A stretch of 64,000 bases of DNA from Micromonospora violae (lineage in GTDB: Bacteria; Actinomycetota; Actinomycetes; Mycobacteriales; Micromonosporaceae). This document shows positions 35,864-42,966 of this stretch, in pieces; within the stretch, counting starts at the first letter, position 1; every line of letters starts with the position of its first letter. The translations under genes were made by a program, and so were the position numbers. The DNA is taken from the NCBI RefSeq assembly GCF_004217135.1, contig NZ_SHKK01000001.1, forward strand, positions 3,038,001-3,102,000, read 5' to 3'. The notes beneath the pieces were generated by a model. It had not been told where the DNA came from. It searched no databases and worked only from the letters and a program-made list of their open reading frames with translations.

Positions 35864-37324
35864 ATGAGCGACCCGATGGACGTCCTGGCCCCCGAACACC
35901 GGCGGCTCCGGATCGGCGACGCCTGGCGCGACGCCGCAAGCGGAGCCACCTTCGCCGTCGAGGACCCGGCCACCGGCAAGACCATCGCCGAGGTGGCGGA
36001 CGCCGACGTCGTCGACGGCCTCGCCGCCCTGGACGCGGCGAGCAGGGCAATGGCCCAGTGGGCCGCGACCCCGCCGCGGAAGCGGTCGGAGTTGCTGACC
36101 GCGACGTACCGGGCATTGATCGAGCGAACCGAGGAGGTCGCCCGGCTGATCACACTGGAGATGGGCAAGCCGCTCGCCGAGGCTCGGGCGGAGGTGGCCT
36201 ACGGCGCCGAGTTCTTCCGCTGGTTCGCCGAGGAGGCGGTACGCGTCGAGGGGCGCTACAACACCGCTCCCGCAGGTGGATACCGCGTCCTCACCGTGCC
36301 GAAGCCGGTCGGACCGTGCCTCTTCGTCACGCCCTGGAACTTTCCGCTGGCCATGGGCGCCCGCAAGATCGCTCCCGCGCTGGCCGCGGGCTGCACGACC
36401 ATCACCAAGCCAGCAGGCCAGACGCCACTGACCATGCTGTTCCTGGCCCGCCTCATGGAGGAGGTCGGCGTTCCCCCGGGCGTCGTCAACGTGGTGACCA
36501 CCAAGCGATCCGGCACGGTGGTCTCCGCGCTGCTGGCCGACAGCCGGATCCGCAAGCTGTCGTTCACCGGGTCGACCGAGATCGGGCGCGTGCTGCTGCG
36601 TCAGGCCGCGGACAACGTGCTGCGTACCTCCATGGAACTGGGCGGCAACGCCGCCTTGATCGTGTGCGCTGACGCTGACCTGGACGTCGCGCTCGACGGT
36701 GCCATGGTGGCCAAGATGCGCAACATCGGGGAGTCCTGCATCGCGGCCAACCGCATCTACGTGGAGGAGCCGGTGCGCGAGGAGTTCACCGCGCGCTTCG
36801 TCGAGCGGATGGGCGCGCTGTCGGTGGGCCATGGTCTCGACGACGGGGTGGACGTCGGGGCGTTGATCGACGAGGCGTCGGTGACCTCGATCGACGACCT
36901 CGTCACCGACGCGGTCGATCGCGGCGCGCGGGTCCTGGTGGGCGGCGCGCGCCCGGACGGGCCGGGCCACTTCTACCCACCCACCGTCCTCGTCGACGTG
37001 CCCGACGACGCGCGGATGCTGAAGACGGAAATCTTCGGCCCCGTGGCCCCGATCATCTCCTTCACCTCCGACGACGAGGTGATAGCGAAGGCCAACGACA
37101 CCGAGTACGGCCTGGTCGGATACGTCTTCACCCGCGATCTTCAGCGGGCGCTCCGGTTCACCGAAGGGCTGGACACCGGGATGCTCGGCATCAACCGCGG
37201 CCTGATATCCGACCCGTCAGCTCCGTTCGGAGGCGTGAAGCAGTCCGGGATCGGCAAGGAGGGGTCACACGAGGGCATCCTCGAGTACCTCGACCTCACC
37301 TACGCGGCGATCGACCTCCCGTGA
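35864..37324 (+). CDS. NAD(P)-dependent aldehyde dehydrogenase (succinate-semialdehyde dehydrogenase-like)
   Basis: 486 residues. Oxidises an aldehyde to its acid. The general-base Glu is in SMELGGNAALIV, the catalytic Cys in NIGESCIAANRIYV, and the cofactor loop is VTPWNFPLAMGARKIAPAL with SFTGSTEIGR. The sequence falls in the GabD-like group, though substrates differ widely within it. ATG 35864 follows AGGAGG at 8 nt. With the alcohol dehydrogenase downstream it could take an imported polyol through aldehyde to acid. Confidence 0.9.
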   Translation: MSDPMDVLAPEHRRLRIGDAWRDAASGATFAVEDPATGKTIAEVADADVVDGLAALDAASRAMAQWAATPPRKRSELLTATYRALIERTEEVARLITLEMGKPLAEARAEVAYGAEFFRWFAEEAVRVEGRYNTAPAGGYRVLTVPKPVGPCLFVTPWNFPLAMGARKIAPALAAGCTTITKPAGQTPLTMLFLARLMEEVGVPPGVVNVVTTKRSGTVVSALLADSRIRKLSFTGSTEIGRVLLRQAADNVLRTSMELGGNAALIVCADADLDVALDGAMVAKMRNIGESCIAANRIYVEEPVREEFTARFVERMGALSVGHGLDDGVDVGALIDEASVTSIDDLVTDAVDRGARVLVGGARPDGPGHFYPPTVLVDVPDDARMLKTEIFGPVAPIISFTSDDEVIAKANDTEYGLVGYVFTRDLQRALRFTEGLDTGMLGINRGLISDPSAPFGGVKQSGIGKEGSHEGILEYLDLTYAAIDLP

Positions 37325-37384
37325 CCGGCCTGCACCTCCAGGCGTACACCCCGCAAACCGCCGCCGCTCCGGAGAGGCACCGAC

Positions 37385-38632
37385 ATGCTTGAGACCGTCC
37401 GCGCACCACGCCAACTGATAGTGGGCGAAGGGGTCGCGCAGAACATCCCACGGGTGGTGGCCGAGAGCGGCTCACGGGTCCTCATCGTGACCGACCAGGT
37501 CCTCCTGGGGCAGCCGGGCGTGGCCGACATCGTGGCCGCCGTACGAGAAAAGGTCGATGTCGTCGCGGTGTTCGCCGACGCGACGCCGGACGTGCCACTC
37601 AGCGATGTCGCCCTGGCCGTCTCGGTCGCCGCCGAGGTGGACGCCGACGTGATCCTCGCCATCGGCGGCGGCACGGTGATCGACCTCGCCAAAATCGTCG
37701 GCGTCATCCGCCGCCACGGTGGGACGCCGCGCGACTTCTACGGCGAGTCGAAGGTGCCCGGGCCGACGATGCCTCTCATCGCGGTCCCGACGACGTCAGG
37801 CACCGGCTCCGAGCTCACCCCCGTCTCGGTGCTGACCGACCCGGACCGTGAGCTGAAAGTGGGCGTGTCCAGCGTTCACATCGTGCCCGACTTCGCCATC
37901 GTCGACCCCGAACTCACCTACAGCTGCCCAGCGACCGTCACCGCCCACTCCGGCATCGACGCGTTCTGTCACGCCGTGGAGAGCTACACCGCGCGACCCC
38001 GGCCCCACGGACCGCGCGACCCGGTGGAGCAGGTCTTCCTCGGCCGCAACACGATCACCGACCACTACGCGCTCCTGGCCGCGGAGCGGATCGCCCGCAG
38101 CCTGCGTCGTGCTGTGCGCGACGGAGGCGACACCGACGCGCGCGCCGACATGTCGTACGGGTCCGTGCTCGCCGGGATCGCCTTCTCCCACGCGGGCAAC
38201 GCGGCCCCGCACGCCCTCCAGTACCCCATCGGCGCGGCCACGCACACGCCGCACGGCCTGGGCGTCGGGCTGCTCCTGCCCTACGCGCTCGACGCGGCCA
38301 GGGACACCATCAGCGACCGGCTGGCCATCCTCGCCAGGGTGTGCGGGCTCGACGTGACCGACGCCTCCGATGCCGAGGCCGCGGACACGTTCCTCACCTG
38401 GCTCGACGGGCTCCTTGCCGACATCGGCATCCCACGCACCCTGGCGGACATCGGCGTGGCCCGTGCGGACCTCCCGCGCTTCGCGGAGATGGCCAGTGGC
38501 GTCACCCGCCTGATCCAGAACCATCCCGGCCCGACCGACACCGCCAGCCTGACCGCGATCCTCGAAGCGGCCTGGACCGGGGATCGGGCGCGACCCGCCC
38601 TGACTCCGAACGGTGACCGGCCTTTCACCTGA
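37385..38632 (+). CDS. Iron-containing alcohol dehydrogenase
   Basis: 415 residues. NAD(P)-binding GGGTVIDLAKIVGV, then the metal ligands Asp and His in SGIDAFCHAVESY, and the HAGNAAPHALQYPIGAATHT segment, as in the group III alcohol dehydrogenases. PTTSGTGSELTPVSVL is the dinucleotide/phosphate loop. GGAGAGG precedes ATG 37385. It closes the catabolic gene set begun at 30221. The substrate is unknown. Confidence 0.9.
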   Translation: MLETVRAPRQLIVGEGVAQNIPRVVAESGSRVLIVTDQVLLGQPGVADIVAAVREKVDVVAVFADATPDVPLSDVALAVSVAAEVDADVILAIGGGTVIDLAKIVGVIRRHGGTPRDFYGESKVPGPTMPLIAVPTTSGTGSELTPVSVLTDPDRELKVGVSSVHIVPDFAIVDPELTYSCPATVTAHSGIDAFCHAVESYTARPRPHGPRDPVEQVFLGRNTITDHYALLAAERIARSLRRAVRDGGDTDARADMSYGSVLAGIAFSHAGNAAPHALQYPIGAATHTPHGLGVGLLLPYALDAARDTISDRLAILARVCGLDVTDASDAEAADTFLTWLDGLLADIGIPRTLADIGVARADLPRFAEMASGVTRLIQNHPGPTDTASLTAILEAAWTGDRARPALTPNGDRPFT

Positions 38633-38684
38633 CGACGAGCGGCATGACGGCCGGCGAGCATGAGCACTTACTGACGGTGGGCGG

Positions 38685-38895
38685 TGCCAGCCGTTGTGCG
38701 ACGTGACAATGGCAAGCGTCGATCACGGCGCAGGTTTGCGATCGTTCACGAAGACGCCGTCACCGCGTTCGCTGAATAGTTCCCTCACCAGGTTTTCCGA
38801 TTCCCCTGCCGCTTCCGGGGGAACGACTTGTAGGAGGGAAGATGCTCAGACGTCGCGTGCTCGGTAACGGGCTCGCCGCACTGCTGGCGGTCTCC
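38685..38895 (+). repeat. Leader and signal-peptide repeat, copy 1
   Basis: About 210 bp that match the complement of 47452-47662. The match covers the upstream region, the Shine-Dalgarno sequence and the first 18 codons of a secreted-protein gene, and stops abruptly at GCGGTCTCC. Upstream stretches such as TTTGCGATCGTTCACGAAGA are identical. A small hairpin TTCCCC/GGGGAA (38801-38823) sits just before the GGAGG and is conserved in both copies. Confidence 0.75.
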
Positions 38896-39657
38896 AGGTT
38901 GCAGCGCACCAGAACCCTGCTGCTGACCATGACCGCTGCGGTCGTGTCCATCGCATCGCTGGGCTTCGCCGCACCAGCGTCCGCCGCAGCTTCCGACGGT
39001 CACTACTGTGGGTGGATCTCACCGGACAAGCCACCGGGCTTGGTTGACGCCAGGACCGTCAACTACTCCGCAAGTGTCCAGTGCGACGGCATAGTGCGTC
39101 GCGTCGACCTCACCGTTGAGCTGATCTACCACGGACTGGTCAGCGGCCCGGGCCAGACCATCAACGGCCGGACAGAGGTGTGGGAGAACACCAACTACAC
39201 CGCATTCGGGCTCGGCGTCACCAACCCGGGCACGGCCTGCGAGTCCGGCTACTACTCGGGCCGAGCGACCGCCACCGTCCAGTTCCGGTCGGGCTCTCCG
39301 GAATACATCACCAGATCGACGGGGTCTCAGCCGGTATCGCTGTCCTGCAATCCACCGGACATTCCCATACCCCCGCCGACCGGGGGCGTGACGGTCACCA
39401 ACCCGGGCACCCAGAGCACGCTCAAGCCGGACACCGTGGCGCTGCAGATGCAGGCCACCGGCGGAAGCGGGTCGTACACCTGGTCGGCGACCGGGCTGCC
39501 TCCTGGGCTCTCCATCAACTCCTCGACCGGCCGGATCAGCGGCACAGTCACCACCATTGGCAGCTACAACGTCACGGTCACGGCCGTCGGAGGCGGAGAG
39601 GGAAGCACCACCTTCACCTGGAGCGTCAGAAAGGACGCCCCCTGCCCACGCTGCTGA
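38842..39657 (+). CDS. Secreted protein with a putative Ig (He_PIG) domain and a doubled signal sequence
   Basis: 271 residues. Residues 1-18 (LRRRVLGNGLAALLAVS) equal the signal start of the protein at 46918. A second complete signal sequence follows (RTRTLLLTMTAAVVSIASLG…APASA, residues about 22-50). The mature part has a Cys-containing domain (YCGWIS … CESGYYSG … LSCNPP) and then a PPTGG linker and an Ig-like domain (GLPPGLSINSSTGRISGTV). The doubled signal suggests recombination placed a foreign leader and signal in front of an older gene. The function is unknown, perhaps cell-surface adhesion. Confidence 0.75.
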   Translation: MLRRRVLGNGLAALLAVSRLQRTRTLLLTMTAAVVSIASLGFAAPASAAASDGHYCGWISPDKPPGLVDARTVNYSASVQCDGIVRRVDLTVELIYHGLVSGPGQTINGRTEVWENTNYTAFGLGVTNPGTACESGYYSGRATATVQFRSGSPEYITRSTGSQPVSLSCNPPDIPIPPPTGGVTVTNPGTQSTLKPDTVALQMQATGGSGSYTWSATGLPPGLSINSSTGRISGTVTTIGSYNVTVTAVGGGEGSTTFTWSVRKDAPCPRC

Positions 39658-39677
39658 CCGACAAGGGCATCGACATC

Positions 39678-39709
39678 ACGGCGTGCGCCCCGACCGGGGC
39701 GCACGCCGT
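39678..39709. terminator. Strong bidirectional terminator hairpin
   Basis: A perfect 14-bp stem (ACGGCGTGCGCCCC with its complement) and a GACC loop. It separates the secreted-protein gene (plus) from the tRNA array (minus) and can end both transcripts. Confidence 0.7.
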
Positions 39710-39773
39710 CCTGCGAGGGTACGTACAGCGTTCAGAACAGGAAGCCGATGGTCTCCACAGTGGACGGCGTGTG

Positions 39774-39828
39774 AGGTCGTGGCCGGGATCGAGCCGGCGT
39801 TCCCGTGACCACCGGGCCCCCTCCATGG
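39774..39828 (-). tRNA. Degenerate tRNA-like element, Thr(GGT)-like, last in the array
   Basis: It has a T arm (GCCGG CTCGATC CCGGC), a 3' acceptor strand CACGACC and an anticodon-like loop GTGGTCA in a 4-bp stem, but no D arm or 5' acceptor strand before the neighbouring tRNA-Asn. It is probably a truncated pseudo-tRNA. Confidence 0.4.
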
Positions 39829-39902
39829 CTCCGGCGACTGGACCCGAACCAGTACCTGTACGGATTAACAGTCCGCTGCCCTACCGATCGGGCGACGCCG
39901 GA
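39826..39902 (-). tRNA. tRNA-Asn (GTT)
   Basis: Acceptor TCCGGCG/CGCCGGA is fully paired, discriminator G and CCA are encoded. Anticodon loop CTGTTAA, T arm ACTGG TTCGGGT CCAGT. It follows tRNA-Glu after 1 nt. Confidence 0.85.
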
Positions 39903-39903
39903 A

Positions 39904-39977
39904 TGGTCGCGCGTGCGGGACTCGAACCCGCTTCACCAGCTTGAAAGGCTAGGGGCCTACCCATGACCGAACGCGCG
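39904..39977 (-). tRNA. tRNA-Glu (TTC)
   Basis: Acceptor CGCGCGT/ACGCGCG is fully paired, with A and encoded CCA. Anticodon loop CTTTCAA, T arm GCGGG TTCGAGT CCCGC. The acceptor beginning with C differs from standard tRNA-Glu, which starts with G. Confidence 0.8.
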
Positions 39978-39983
39978 TACGTG

Positions 39984-40055
39984 TGCCCCGAGCTGGTGTC
40001 GAACCAGCGGCCTTCGGCTTGTCGAGCCGACGCTCTCCCGCTGAGCTACCGGGGC
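39984..40055 (-). tRNA. tRNA-Val (GAC), with C at position 33
   Basis: Acceptor GCCCCGG/TCGGGGC with one G-U pair, D arm GCTC…GAGC, anticodon stem TCGGC/GCCGA, loop TCGACAA, T arm GCTGG TTCGACA CCAGC. Position 33 is C where almost all tRNAs have U, so decoding may be impaired. CCA is not encoded. Confidence 0.75.
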
Positions 40056-40057
40056 GG

Positions 40058-40135
40058 GAGCGGGGGCGGGATTCGAACCCGCGATGTCCGGCTTATGAGG
40101 CCGGCGAGGACGGCATCGCCGTTCTCCATGGCGCT
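40058..40135 (-). tRNA. Met(CAT)-anticodon tRNA-like element overlapping tRNA-Asp
   Basis: Good anticodon arm CCGGC CTCATAA GCCGG and T arm GCGGG TTCGAAT CCCGC, with the initiator-like TGGAG after the acceptor. The 5' acceptor strand (AGCGCCA) would have to be taken from the last 7 bases of the tRNA-Asp and pairs at only four positions with CCCCGCT. It is degenerate or non-functional, and overlaps its neighbour on the same strand. Confidence 0.5.
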
Positions 40136-40203
40136 GACGACGGGACTCGAACCCGCGACCGCCTCGCTGACAACGAGGTGTTCAAGCCGCGAGCTACGCC
40201 AGC
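40129..40203 (-). tRNA. tRNA-Asp (GTC)
   Basis: Acceptor GCTGGCG/CGTCAGC with one G-U pair, discriminator G, encoded CCA. Anticodon stem CCTCG/CGAGG, loop TTGTCAG. T arm GCGGG TTCGAGT CCCGT. The D stem has one mismatch. Confidence 0.8.
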
Positions 40204-40228
40204 ATGGGACCGGCCAGCAACCGGTGAG

Positions 40229-40301
40229 TGGAATCGGGCGGAGTCGAACCGTCGGCCTCTGCATTGCGAAAGCAGCGCTCTATCAACTGAGCTACGACCC
40301 C
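40229..40301 (-). tRNA. tRNA-Ala (CGC)
   Basis: Acceptor GGGGTCG/CGATTCC includes the G3-U70 pair that marks alanine tRNAs. D arm GCTC AGTTGATA GAGC, anticodon loop TTCGCAA, T arm GACGG TTCGACT CCGCC with a mismatch. No CCA is encoded. Confidence 0.8.
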
Positions 40302-40371
40302 ATCGCGTGGCCGACCAGGGTTTCCCTCAACGGCTCCCGGGCGGTGGTTCCACTCCGCCATCGGCCTTGCG
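40302..40371. other. 70-bp spacer within the tRNA array with a tRNA-like hairpin
   Basis: The ends pair (GGCCGA…TCGGCC, with an inner GGCGG…CCGCC stem). On the plus strand the inner stem carries TTCCACT, similar to a T loop, but a complete cloverleaf cannot be drawn. The spacers 40710-40769 and 40846-40956 also hold GC-rich hairpins. They may be eroded tRNAs or processing sites. Confidence 0.3.
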
Positions 40372-40455
40372 TACGCTCGGGGGGAGTCGAACCCCCACGC
40401 CTTTCGGCACAAGGGTCTGAGCCGTGTGTGTCTACCTGAGTTCCACCACGAGCGC
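40372..40455 (-). tRNA. tRNA-Leu (CAG)
   Basis: Type II tRNA with a long variable arm (TGCCGAAAGGCG). Acceptor GCGCTCG/CGAGCGT with one G-U pair, D arm region TGGTGGAACTCAGGTAGAC, anticodon loop CTCAGAC, T arm GGGGG TTCGACT CCCCC. One anticodon-stem mismatch. Confidence 0.8.
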
Positions 40456-40456
40456 G

Positions 40457-40531
40457 TGGTGCCGACGCCCGGTGTCGATCCGGGGGCCTTCCGGTTATGG
40501 GCCGGATGCTCTGCCGTTGAGCTACGTCGGC
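40457..40531 (-). tRNA. tRNA-Met or tRNA-Ile2 (CAT)
   Basis: All four stems are intact: acceptor GCCGACG/CGTCGGC, D arm GCTC AACGGCA GAGC, anticodon arm TCCGG CCCATAA CCGGA, T arm CCCGG ATCGACA CCGGG. A and CCA are encoded. It is separated by 1 nt from both neighbours. Confidence 0.9.
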
Positions 40532-40532
40532 T

Positions 40533-40618
40533 TGGTGCCCTCGGCACGAGTCGAACGTGCAACTACGGCCGCCTCACGACCGCGCAGACCGACGTGTCGC
40601 CAAGTTCACCACGACCGC
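40533..40618 (-). tRNA. Degenerate tRNA-like element, probably Leu (GAG)
   Basis: T arm GCACG TTCGACT CGTGC is perfect and A plus CCA are encoded. The 5' acceptor strand (GCGGTCG) pairs with CGAGGGC at only five positions. The most plausible anticodon arm is CGGTC GTGAGGC GGCCG. The 5' half (TGGTGAACTTGGCGACAC) resembles leucine tRNAs, but the long variable arm is missing. Confidence 0.5.
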
Positions 40619-40635
40619 ATGGCATATTGCTTGCG

Positions 40636-40709
40636 TAGGCCGTACGGGGCTCGAACCCGTAACCTCCTGGCTGAGAACCAGGTGAGCTGCCAGCTTGCTC
40701 CAACGGCCC
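40636..40709 (-). tRNA. tRNA-Glu (CTC)
   Basis: Acceptor GGGCCGT/ACGGCCT with G-U at the end pair, D arm GAGC AAGCTGGCA GCTC, anticodon arm CCTGG TTCTCAG CCAGG, T arm ACGGG TTCGAGC CCCGT. No CCA is encoded. Confidence 0.8.
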
Positions 40710-40769
40710 CTGAGTCGGCGGGGATCGCGGCCACGTGCCCACGATCGCCGCCAACGTGCTACCACCTTG

Positions 40770-40845
40770 TGGTCCGGGACCGGGGTGTCGAACCCCGTCT
40801 CTCTCGCTCCCAAAGCGAGCGGGTCAGCCGTCTCCCTCGTCCCGG
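40770..40845 (-). tRNA. tRNA-Pro (TGG)
   Basis: Acceptor CCGGGAC/GTCCCGG is fully paired, with A and CCA encoded. Anticodon arm CTCGC TTTGGGA GCGAG, T arm CGGGG TTCGACA CCCCG. The D stem is only 3 bp (GGG/CCC). Confidence 0.82.
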
Positions 40846-40956
40846 AGGTATTGCCCCCGGGCCGACCCATGCGGGCGTCGGCCGGGGTTTGTGCTCATGC
40901 CATCCACTGTGGAGTTGAGAATCTGCAACGCCGCCGGCCGCGGCCGGGACGAGAAG

Positions 40957-41029
40957 CAGGGGCGGCAGGATTCGAACCTGCGACCTTCGGTTTTGGAGGC
41001 CGGTGCTCTACCAGTTGAGCTACGCCCCT
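40957..41029 (-). tRNA. tRNA-Trp (CCA), first in the array
   Basis: Acceptor AGGGGCG/CGCCCCT is perfect, discriminator G. D arm GCTC AACTGGTA GAGC, anticodon loop CTCCAAA, T arm GCAGG TTCGAAT CCTGC. It closely resembles a canonical tRNA-Trp. That gene is normally single and near secE/nusG, so this is likely a second copy. Confidence 0.92.
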
Positions 41030-41052
41030 ATCGAGTTGTTCCAGCAACGAGA

Positions 41053-41085
41053 AAGCCGCCCTGTCCCTGTCGGGGTGGGCGGCTT
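41053..41085 (-). terminator. Hairpin upstream of the tRNA array
   Basis: A 9-bp perfect stem, AAGCCGCCC/GGGCGGCTT, followed on the minus strand by TTCTC. It lies between the array and its presumed promoter side, so it is either a terminator protecting the array from read-through or part of the array leader. The rest of the interval up to 41407 shows no gene that I can support. Confidence 0.45.
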
Positions 41086-41407
41086 CGCAGCTTGCGCTGG
41101 CGCTATTCGCGCCGCCACCCCGGCTTCCAGTGCTGCTCACTCGCGCACAGATCGTGAGCTCGTTCAATCGAGGGCAGCACGACACCGCCGCACGGCATGA
41201 GCCGCGGGGTTTCGGTGTAGGCGTACTGCAACACGGGGAACTCCTTGGGTTGGTCGGAACGGCCTTGCTCGATCAAAGTAGGCGCTGTGCCGATCGGATG
41301 GCAATTGATATTCCGGGATGACGGTGATCTCGCCAATGCGGTGACGTGGGGCAGGTCGTACACCACTTTCGTGGCCGCAACCGCGGGTGCCCGCCCCCTC
41401 CTGGGCC

Positions 41408-41430
41408 TTGTTGCACATGAGTTGCAACAA
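41408..41430. promoter_or_regulatory. Inverted repeat spanning a start codon, candidate operator
   Basis: TTGTTGCA (41408-41415) and TGCAACAA (41423-41430) are perfect inverted arms with a 7-bp spacer that contains ATG 41417. A protein bound here would block initiation of the acetyltransferase gene; an RNA hairpin would occlude the start. Confidence 0.5.
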
Positions 41431-42145
41431 TGCCCTCGTGATCGACAAGACCGAAACGGCAGCAGCTCTCCAGGTTGCGGGAACGACTCCGGCGCTCTCC
41501 CGTAGCGCCCGGATCGCCGTGCCCGAACTGGTCATGGCGTGGGGCCGTGGCTGGGCCGTCTCCCGTGGGGTTCCTGATCCCGTCGCAATCGCCGGTGGTT
41601 TCCGGGCCGACGTGGGACTGCGCGGCCATCGAGTCCGGTACGTGCTGCACACGTGGGACGCCGACCTGCTGGAGCCCATCGCCCGCCAAGCCGCCGCACC
41701 TGGAACCTGGATCAAAACCGCAGGTCGCGCCAGCGATCTGCGTCGCGCCCTGCCAGCTCACTGGGCCATGGACAACTCCGGTTACCTGATGACCACCCGG
41801 TTCACCGCAGGCACCGACGATCCCCCATCACCGTACGAGACCCGTATCACGACAGACGGTGATGTCGTCGTGGCGGCCGTCCTCGACGATTCTGGAGAGG
41901 TGGCGGCCTCTGGACGCTTGGCGCCTGCCGGGTCATGCGGCGTCATCGACCAGGTGGAAACCGCTCCCGCGCATCGGCGCCGAGGCTTGGGCACCACTGT
42001 CATGCGGATGCTGAGCGACCACGCCGTGCGGAACGGGCTCGGTACCGGCATCCTCGTGGCCACCGAAGACGGACGCAGCCTGTACGGCGTTCTCGGTTGG
42101 GCGGTGCAATGCGAGATCGCGGTGGCGTACATCCGGGAAGCCTGA
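41417..42145 (+). CDS. GNAT-family N-acetyltransferase with an N-terminal extension
   Basis: 242 residues. The C-terminal 110 residues form the acetyltransferase core, with the acetyl-CoA loop VETAPAHRRRGLGTTVMRML and the end motif SLYGVLGWAV. The first 130 residues are of a type seen before GNAT domains in actinomycete proteins (ARIAVPELVMAWGRGWAVSRG, RYVLHTWDADLLEP) and may bind the substrate. ATG 41417 lies inside a perfect inverted repeat. There is no Shine-Dalgarno sequence. Confidence 0.82.
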   Translation: MSCNNALVIDKTETAAALQVAGTTPALSRSARIAVPELVMAWGRGWAVSRGVPDPVAIAGGFRADVGLRGHRVRYVLHTWDADLLEPIARQAAAPGTWIKTAGRASDLRRALPAHWAMDNSGYLMTTRFTAGTDDPPSPYETRITTDGDVVVAAVLDDSGEVAASGRLAPAGSCGVIDQVETAPAHRRRGLGTTVMRMLSDHAVRNGLGTGILVATEDGRSLYGVLGWAVQCEIAVAYIREA

Positions 42146-42179
42146 CATCGCAAACACGAAGCCGGCAGCGCGACAGCGA

Positions 42180-42197
42180 GAGGTCGTGACAGACCTC
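42180..42197. terminator. Hairpin between convergent genes
   Basis: GAGGTC/GACCTC with a 6-base loop lies in the short gap between two convergent genes. Confidence 0.35.
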
Positions 42198-42198
42198 G

Positions 42199-42912
42199 CT
42201 ACGCCCGATGCCAGTCAGTGGGCTCATTGAGGAGCCAGGTTCTCACCACGGTCGGAGTCCGGCTTGCGCCGCGTCCGCCCGCTTCCAGCCGTGCGTCCAG
42301 CCCGTCGAAGTACACGAGTTGTGTGTCGTCGGCCCACCACTCGACGCAGAACCCGCTCGCCATGTCGAGGCGGCGGAGGTGTAGATGGCGGTCCAGCAGT
42401 CTTTCCCGGTAGACGTTGGCGTCGGGCGGCACTTCGGCGGGCCGGCGGCTCTGGCGGCGGGCGTGGTGCAGGAGGGCGTCGCATTCAAGGAAGTGGTCCA
42501 GCGATGGGAAGGCTGGGACGTCTGTGTCCATGTAGCCGAACCACACTGTGCCGTCCGGGTGCAGAAAGCCACTGCGGCAGCCGTCCGGATCGGTGTCCGA
42601 GATGGCGAAGTCGAACCTGATCTGCTTCTCGTCGTGGTCGAGGTCGAACACCGGCGCGAAGACAATCTCACTGTCGCGAAACGCACTGTGGTAGGTCAGC
42701 CCGGAGTATCGACGCTGGATGTGTTCCAGCATGGTCAACGCCTGTTCGTCGCAGTATCCGAGGATGGCCTTCATCGCCGCTCTGCACTCGTCGTCGTCCG
42801 GACCGGTGTCGACCAGCACGACGCGGGCATGCTCGGCCAAAAAAGCTTGGGCCCGGCTACTGAGCGGAGCCGCTACCTCAAGAACGTGTGCCACCGGTTC
42901 AGTCTCCAACAT
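42199..42912 (-). CDS. Protein of unknown function
   Basis: 237 residues from ATG 42912 (ATG 42945 gives 11 more). Soluble and acidic, with a Trp/Phe-rich C-terminal half: HPDGTVWFGYMDTDVPAFPSL, then SGFCVEWWADDTQLVYFDGLDARLEAGG. No catalytic motif or known family is recognised. It precedes the oxidoreductase gene on the same strand in map order but follows it in transcription, after a 54-bp gap. Confidence 0.7.
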   Translation of the reverse strand: MLETEPVAHVLEVAAPLSSRAQAFLAEHARVVLVDTGPDDDECRAAMKAILGYCDEQALTMLEHIQRRYSGLTYHSAFRDSEIVFAPVFDLDHDEKQIRFDFAISDTDPDGCRSGFLHPDGTVWFGYMDTDVPAFPSLDHFLECDALLHHARRQSRRPAEVPPDANVYRERLLDRHLHLRRLDMASGFCVEWWADDTQLVYFDGLDARLEAGGRGASRTPTVVRTWLLNEPTDWHRA

Positions 42913-42966
42913 TCGACTGCGCTGGCCGAGCCTGGCTTGCATCAAGCGTTCGTGACGGCCACCGGG

